Notes under the pieces: generated by a model | Told to the model about the DNA's origin: nothing | The model's database searches: none | What the model saw: only the letters and a program-made list of their open reading frames with translations | Shown: piece after piece, positions 59,606 through 64,000 of the stretch | Layout of the letters: each line of letters opens with the position of its first letter | Position numbering within the stretch: position 1 is the stretch's first letter | Source: Geofilum rhodophaeum | GTDB lineage: Bacteria; Bacteroidota; Bacteroidia; Bacteroidales; Marinilabiliaceae | Reading direction: 5' to 3' | NCBI RefSeq assembly: GCF_002210225.1 | Contig: NZ_MWUJ01000005.1 | Coordinates: forward strand, 124,001 to 188,000 | DNA length: 64,000 bases | Translations under genes and position numbers: made by a program

Positions 59606-62185
59606 ATGAGAAGGGTAAAAGTATTTTTTGGGGCGCTGTTGACCGTCTTTGGTTGGTCTGCTTGCTCCAATTCGCAGGAAGGACCCCTTGAGCGGGTGAT
59701 CAGTGCGCATTGGGAGTTCTCAGAGGCGGGCAGCAACGAATGGTTGCCGGCTTCCGTGCCGGGTACGGTGCATGCCGATTTGATGGCGGCGGGTCGTATT
59801 CCCGATCCTTACATGGGAACCAATGAGGATGAGGTGCAATGGGTGGAAGAGCGCGACTGGGTTTACCGGACAGCCTTTGAGGTGGAGGCCGACTTGCTGG
59901 AGAAGGCGCTGGTGGAACTGGAGTTTAAGGGGCTGGATACTTATGCCGATGTTTATCTCAATGAGCAATTAATATTGAGTGCCGACAATATGTTTGTGGC
60001 CGAAGTGGTTGAGGTAAAGCAGGTCTTGAAGGAAGGGCGCAACGACTTGCGCATTCATTTTCACTCGCCGGTAAGGCGGGGTATGGAAAAGTTGAAGCAG
60101 CTCGATTACATTATTCCTGCTGTGAATGAGCAGGCTCCGGAAGGGGAACGCACCAATGTGTTTACCCGTAAGGCGCCCTTTCATTACGGCTGGGACTGGG
60201 GTCCCCGCCTGGTTACTTCCGGGGTATGGCGACCGGTGATTTTAAGGGCTGCCGATGCCGCGGTTTTGGAGGATGTTTATTTGCATACCCGTTCGGCCAG
60301 TGAAAGGGTGGCTGAGTTGGAGGGACATGCGGAAGTGCAGGTGCTGGAAGCGGGCACTTATACCCTGTCGCTGGCTTATGGCGAGGGGCAACAAGTTTTG
60401 AAACAGGAACTGCAATTGGAGGCTGGGGTGCAGATGCTGCCCTTGAATTTTGACCTGCAGCAGCCTCGTTTGTGGTGGAGCAACGGACTGGGCGAAGCCT
60501 ATTTGTACGATTTTGTTTTTGAATTGCGTCGGGCCGGCAAGCTGGTGGACCGCCACCATTTGCCCTTTGGGGTGCGTACCCTGCGTTTGGTTCAGGAGCC
60601 CGATTCGGTGGGGCGCAGTTTTTATTTTGAACTCAATGGGGTGCCCGTATTTATGAAGGGGGCCAATGTGATTCCCTCGCATACGCTGACGCCTTCGGTG
60701 AGTAAGGCCGATTATGAGCGCTTGATCGACAATGCCGTGGCCGCCAATATGAATATGGTACGTGTATGGGGCGGTGCCATTTATGAAGAAGATTATTTTT
60801 ACGAGCTGTGCGACCAAAACGGTATTTTGGTTTGGCAGGATTTTATGTTTGCCTGTGCTTTGCAGCCCGGCGACGAGGCTCATTTGGACAACATTCGGCG
60901 CGAAGCCGAATACAATGTGAAGCGTTTGCGCAATCATGCGAGTATTGCCCTCTGGTGTGGCAACAACGAGAACCTGCACGGTTTGCTGCATTGGTGGAAC
61001 GATATGTTTACCCCCGAAGTGGAAGCCTTTATGTGGGCCACCTACGAACGCATCTTTTTAGACATTCTGCCCGCCGCGGTAGAAAAGCACCATCCAGGCC
61101 AGGCCTATTGGTCGACCAGTCCCAGTGCCTATGGTGATGCACCTGCCGATCGGAAGTCGGGCGATGAGCACGACTGGACCATCTGGTTTGGGGAGCAGCC
61201 TTTTTCAGCCTATGGTGAGAATGTTCCTCGTTTTGTGAGTGAGTACGGTTTACAATCTTTTCCTGACATGGCCACCATTGCGGCCTTTGCCCCGGAGGAT
61301 CAGCAGGAGTGGGATTCGCCCTTGATGCGACACCGGCAAAGGGGACGCATGGCGTATGTGGCACCCGGTTTCGATGGAAACGATATGATTAGACGCTATA
61401 TGGCACGCTATTATCAGGTGCCCGGGCAGTTCGAAGATTTTGTGTATGTGAGTCAGCTGATGCACGCTCAGGCCTACAAGACGGCCATTGAGGCGCACCG
61501 TCGTTCCATGCCGCACACCATGGGATCTTTGTATTGGCAGTTGAACGACAGCTGGCCAACCATTTCGTGGTCGACGGTAGATTATTATGGCCGCTGGAAG
61601 GCTTCGCACTATGCCGTGCGCAAGGCCAACGCACCGGTTCTGTTGGCGCCGCTTGTTGAAGACGATCGCCTGCAGGTATTTGTAGTCAACGACCATCTGA
61701 CGGGTTTTGAAGCCACCTTGCGCGGCACCCTGATGGGGATGAACGGGACACGGATGTTCGCCGATTCGATGCAGGTACAAGTAGGGGCCAATACTTCCAC
61801 CCTGGTGCTGGACGATCGTTTTGGTAAGTTTATGACTCCGGAGGTTCAGGTTCGGGATGTGGTGGCCTTGCTCGAATTGGTACGTGAAGGAGAGGTGATT
61901 GCCGATAATATTGTGTATATGGCTGAACCCAAGGATTTGCCGCTGCATCCTGCACGCCTGCAAAGCAGCTGGAAAACTGTGGAAGGGGCTTATGAGCTGA
62001 CGCTGGTCAGCGGGGTCGTGGTCAAAGGCGTGGCCATTGAAGTCCCCGGCAAGGAGGTGGTGTTGAGCGACAACTATTTTGATTTGTTGCCGGGTAGGCC
62101 CCATACCGTTGTTCTGCGCAGCGAGGAAGCGCTTACTGAATCGGATTTGGTTCTCCGCAGCCTCAACGACTTGAGACATCGGTAA
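59606..62185 (+). CDS. Exported beta-mannosidase, glycoside hydrolase family 2
   Basis: Releases mannose from beta-mannosides, such as mannan or N-glycan cores. The 859-residue protein has a lipoprotein-type signal (VFGWSACSNS), the N-terminal jelly roll (ASVPGTVHADLMAAGRIPDP, APFHYGWDWGPRLVTSGVWR), the TIM barrel with VRVWGGAIYEEDYFYELCD, the acid/base glutamate in LWCGNNENLHG near residue 455 and the nucleophile in VSEYGLQSFPD near residue 546, and C-terminal beta domains. These motifs separate it from GH2 beta-galactosidases. With the ThuA gene it forms a small sugar-use pair. Confidence 0.93.
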   Translation: MRRVKVFFGALLTVFGWSACSNSQEGPLERVISAHWEFSEAGSNEWLPASVPGTVHADLMAAGRIPDPYMGTNEDEVQWVEERDWVYRTAFEVEADLLEKALVELEFKGLDTYADVYLNEQLILSADNMFVAEVVEVKQVLKEGRNDLRIHFHSPVRRGMEKLKQLDYIIPAVNEQAPEGERTNVFTRKAPFHYGWDWGPRLVTSGVWRPVILRAADAAVLEDVYLHTRSASERVAELEGHAEVQVLEAGTYTLSLAYGEGQQVLKQELQLEAGVQMLPLNFDLQQPRLWWSNGLGEAYLYDFVFELRRAGKLVDRHHLPFGVRTLRLVQEPDSVGRSFYFELNGVPVFMKGANVIPSHTLTPSVSKADYERLIDNAVAANMNMVRVWGGAIYEEDYFYELCDQNGILVWQDFMFACALQPGDEAHLDNIRREAEYNVKRLRNHASIALWCGNNENLHGLLHWWNDMFTPEVEAFMWATYERIFLDILPAAVEKHHPGQAYWSTSPSAYGDAPADRKSGDEHDWTIWFGEQPFSAYGENVPRFVSEYGLQSFPDMATIAAFAPEDQQEWDSPLMRHRQRGRMAYVAPGFDGNDMIRRYMARYYQVPGQFEDFVYVSQLMHAQAYKTAIEAHRRSMPHTMGSLYWQLNDSWPTISWSTVDYYGRWKASHYAVRKANAPVLLAPLVEDDRLQVFVVNDHLTGFEATLRGTLMGMNGTRMFADSMQVQVGANTSTLVLDDRFGKFMTPEVQVRDVVALLELVREGEVIADNIVYMAEPKDLPLHPARLQSSWKTVEGAYELTLVSGVVVKGVAIEVPGKEVVLSDNYFDLLPGRPHTVVLRSEEALTESDLVLRSLNDLRHR

Positions 62186-62200
62186 AAAAGGTTACTTTTG
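62171..62200 (+). promoter_or_regulatory. Promoter of pssA
   Basis: TTG (62171-62173) and TACTTTTG (62193-62200), 19 bases apart, match the Bacteroidota promoter exactly. It overlaps the last codons of the beta-mannosidase gene and ends 18 bases before the pssA ATG. Confidence 0.75.
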
Positions 62201-62218
62201 TAGAAAACGATACTGTCT

Positions 62219-62962
62219 ATGATGTCTCTGTTTCGTCACGTCCCGAACGCTTTGACCAGCGGGAACCTGTTTTTGGGTGCGGTGGGTACTTATCTGGCTT
62301 TGGCCGGGAGACCCGATCTTACTGCCTGGTGTGTTTTGGCGGCCGCCTTGCTCGATTTTCTGGATGGCTTTGCGGCCCGCATGCTGAATGCTTACAGCGC
62401 CATAGGTAAGGATTTGGATTCATTGGCCGATTTGGTGAGTTTTGGCGTGGCGCCTGCAGCGGTGTTCTCGAGTATGATGCACCAGGGTTTCAGCGGACAA
62501 TGGGGGGGCGATTTCTGGACCCTGACCCTGGGACAGCAGGTTCTGGTTTTGCTGCCTTTTGTCCTCGTGGTTTTTTCGGCCCTTCGTCTGGCAAAGTTTA
62601 ACAACGACAGTCGGCAGACTGAGAATTTTATTGGCTTGACCACTACGGCAACGGGCATGTTTACCGTTTCGCTGGTTTATTTGGTTTACCACGGTCAGCT
62701 CGATGCCCTGCGTTGGAACAGTGTGGGAGTGGTGCTGGGTTTGGTCGCTGTTTTTTCGGCCCTGCTGGTGAGTGAAATCCCGATGTTTTCGTTAAAAATT
62801 AAGCATTTGCGCTGGAAGGGCAATCAGCATCGCTACGTGCTTTTGCTTATCTCCCTGGTGGCTGTAGTGCTTTTAAAGGCCGGCGCTCTGGCGCTCATCG
62901 TTCCTGCTTATGTGGTTTACTCCCTTGTACTTTATTTGAGTGCTGGAACCAAGTCTCGGTAG
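62219..62962 (+). CDS. pssA: CDP-diacylglycerol-serine O-phosphatidyltransferase
   Basis: Makes phosphatidylserine from CDP-diacylglycerol and serine. The 247-residue membrane protein has the CDP-alcohol phosphatidyltransferase motif in DFLDGFAARMLNAYSAIGKD with the final two aspartates in LDSLADLVSFG, and begins HVPNALTSGNLFLG as PssA of Gram-positive bacteria and Bacteroidota do. Six or seven further membrane segments follow. It supplies the substrate of psd (37362). Confidence 0.92.
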   Translation: MMSLFRHVPNALTSGNLFLGAVGTYLALAGRPDLTAWCVLAAALLDFLDGFAARMLNAYSAIGKDLDSLADLVSFGVAPAAVFSSMMHQGFSGQWGGDFWTLTLGQQVLVLLPFVLVVFSALRLAKFNNDSRQTENFIGLTTTATGMFTVSLVYLVYHGQLDALRWNSVGVVLGLVAVFSALLVSEIPMFSLKIKHLRWKGNQHRYVLLLISLVAVVLLKAGALALIVPAYVVYSLVLYLSAGTKSR

Positions 62963-62983
62963 ACCGGGGTTTAAAGCATATAA

Positions 62984-63017
62984 AAAAAGCGTTGGAGCCG
63001 GACTCCAACGCTTTTCT
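62984..63017. terminator. Bidirectional terminator between pssA and the cydB-linked small gene
   Basis: AAAAGCGTTGGAG and CTCCAACGCTTTT form a long perfect stem with A and T runs on both sides. Confidence 0.9.
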
Positions 63018-63041
63018 ATTTTTAAAGGGCTTGGCCCGGTT

Positions 63042-63197
63042 CTATTTTTCTGCGGTTTCTAAAGCACGCTCCTCTTCTTCGGTAACGGCCTTCCAATTTT
63101 TATCGAAATACCGGATGGCAAAACGAGAAGCAAAATAGCTCCCGCCTATGGCAAAGAACCAAATGGAATACCACAGTATGGCGAATGCATAACTCAT
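63042..63197 (-). CDS. Small membrane protein downstream of cydB
   Basis: A 51-codon frame starts at the ATG at 63197, 18 bases after the cydB stop, and ends about 25 bases before the terminator (the stop coordinate may be off by one base). The product MSYAFAILWYSIWFFAIGGS, then YFASRFAIRYF, has one membrane helix rich in aromatic residues, a basic patch (RYFDKNWK) and an acidic tail (TEEEERALETAEK). It does not show the CydX consensus but has the size, place and topology of small bd-oxidase subunits. Confidence 0.7.
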   Translation of the reverse strand: MSYAFAILWYSIWFFAIGGSYFASRFAIRYFDKNWKAVTEEEERALETAEK

Positions 63198-63215
63198 AAG
63201 TTCTCAGTTTTCTTG

Positions 63216-64000
63216 TTAGTAAATGTGCGAATCCTTGGACTCCAGCTCCTTGCGGTTCATTTTGTGCCGGTTGATGGCGCGCCAGGTGCACCAGATGTAG
63301 GCCACTACAAAGGGGACCATCAGCGACACGTAGCTCATTACCGTAAGGGTGAAGTGACTCGAAGAGCCGTTCATAATGGTGATGGAGCTTTGTAAATCGT
63401 AGCTCGATGGGTAAAAGGCGGTATTGTTGAAGCCAGCAACCAATAGGAGCGAGAATACGGTTAAAAACACGCCGCTACCACTGAACCAGATGCCGTTGTT
63501 GGCGGCCTTAAAAGTGCTGATAAAAATACCCCATTTAACCAGGGCCACACCGGCCACAAAAAGGAGGAGCACCACCGGCATTTCAATGAAATTGATGAAA
63601 TACTTGTTGGCCTGCATAAATATTTCACCCGTTTCGGGGTTTACGGCATAGCCATCGCGCAGCAGCAGCCAAATCACAAAGACCAGGAAGAAGACCAGGA
63701 AGGGGACGGCATTCCGCAACAGACTCTTGCGCATGCGTGCGCTCAGCTCCTCTTCTCCTTCAATACTGTTGATGAAATACAGCAGGCCCAGCACTCGGGC
63801 CAAAAAGAAAATGGCCAGTCCCAGACTCAGGTTGTGCAAATTAAACAGCAATTCGATGCCCCGCAGGGGCGATTGCCAGAAGGACTGATTCATGTCGTTG
63901 ATGGAGAAGGAAGAGCCGGTAAAGAAGCTGGCTACAACTACACCCACCAGAAATGTGCCAATCATACCATTGATAAACAAGAAAGTCTCGTAGGTACGGC
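63216..64000 (-). CDS. cydB: Cytochrome bd quinol oxidase subunit II, C-terminal part (5' end outside window)
   Basis: Subunit of the high-affinity terminal oxidase. The frame is open to the end of the window and covers about the last 260 residues: RTYETFLFINGMIGTFLVGV, a long loop, the membrane segments around NAVPFLVFFLVFVIWLLL, FIEMPVVLLLFVAGVALV, FNNTAFYPSSYDLQSSITIM and HFTLTVMSYVSLMVPFVVAY, ending WRAINRHKMNRKEL. The block FYPSSYDLQSSITIMN before the last helix is typical. cydA should lie upstream, beyond the window. Confidence 0.93.
   Translation of the reverse strand, partial: RTYETFLFINGMIGTFLVGVVVASFFTGSSFSINDMNQSFWQSPLRGIELLFNLHNLSLGLAIFFLARVLGLLYFINSIEGEEELSARMRKSLLRNAVPFLVFFLVFVIWLLLRDGYAVNPETGEIFMQANKYFINFIEMPVVLLLFVAGVALVKWGIFISTFKAANNGIWFSGSGVFLTVFSLLLVAGFNNTAFYPSSYDLQSSITIMNGSSSHFTLTVMSYVSLMVPFVVAYIWCTWRAINRHKMNRKELESKDSHIY

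Noticed and set aside
1-64000. tRNA, rRNA, CRISPR array or replication origin
   Set aside because: Looked for cloverleaf-like ends, repeat-spacer patterns and clustered DnaA-type boxes by eye and found none; a covariance-model scan would be decisive for small RNAs.

Overview
The window is chromosomal DNA of a member of the Bacteroidota. The evidence is type IX secretion (T9SS) genes (PorQ, a PorP/SprF protein, a cargo with a type B sorting domain), a sensor with a two-component-type propeller, Y_Y_Y and SpoIIE domains, 6-bladed beta-propeller lipoproteins, an MG2/TonB-plug surface protein, and many promoters with the phylum's TAnnTTTG -7 box (some with TTG about 19 bases upstream). Gene content suggests a free-living aerobe or microaerobe: a membrane pyrophosphatase, cytochrome bd, altronate/tagaturonate enzymes, a beta-mannosidase and a complete-looking his operon. 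The order cannot be fixed from this sequence. I saw no rRNA, tRNA, CRISPR array or insertion sequence.

Layout. 1-8.4 kb: end of a membrane pyrophosphatase gene, cardiolipin synthase, ribD, prmC, acpH, and a uxaB-uxaA operon. 8.4-12.6 kb: ykgJ-like, porQ-cmk-ispH-pfkA on the minus strand. 12.9-18.0 kb: recQ, then an outer-membrane pair, one member carrying helix-hairpin-helix motifs. 18.2-24.5 kb: a large surface protein, then an AT-rich patch holding four tandem 6-bladed beta-propeller lipoprotein genes of which only the last is intact, abutting lepB. 24.6-31.3 kb: hpt, adk, obgE, an LpxH-like gene, a small unknown gene and three tandem cyclophilins, the third fused to what looks like a dead trypsin-like domain. 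31.4-39.2 kb: nudix/pyrE, SRPBCC, birA, rsfS, ftsH, cdsA, psd, and a FemAB-like gene. 39.2-47.5 kb: a tightly packed five-gene unit of T9SS cargo, PorP/SprF, PD40/PKD protein, unknown secreted protein and a SpoIIE-type sensor phosphatase. 47.6-53.0 kb: a thioredoxin-fold protein without CxxC, coaD, aldo/keto reductase, DUF2721, VOC and SDR proteins. 53.1-58.6 kb: hisG-hisD-hisC-(esterase)-hisB, preceded by a histidine-rich leader peptide and attenuator. 58.8-64 kb: ThuA, beta-mannosidase, pssA, a small membrane protein and the end of cydB.

How the genes work together. Phospholipid synthesis is well represented although scattered: cdsA makes CDP-diacylglycerol, pssA and psd make phosphatidylethanolamine, and cls makes cardiolipin. 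The envelope theme continues with ftsH, lepB, the LpxH-like enzyme, porQ and the T9SS operon. The most interesting stretches are the T9SS/phosphatase operon, the decaying beta-propeller array with its overprinted junction, the his attenuator inferred directly from sequence, the pseudo-protease/cyclophilin fusion, and the helix-hairpin-helix outer-membrane protein.
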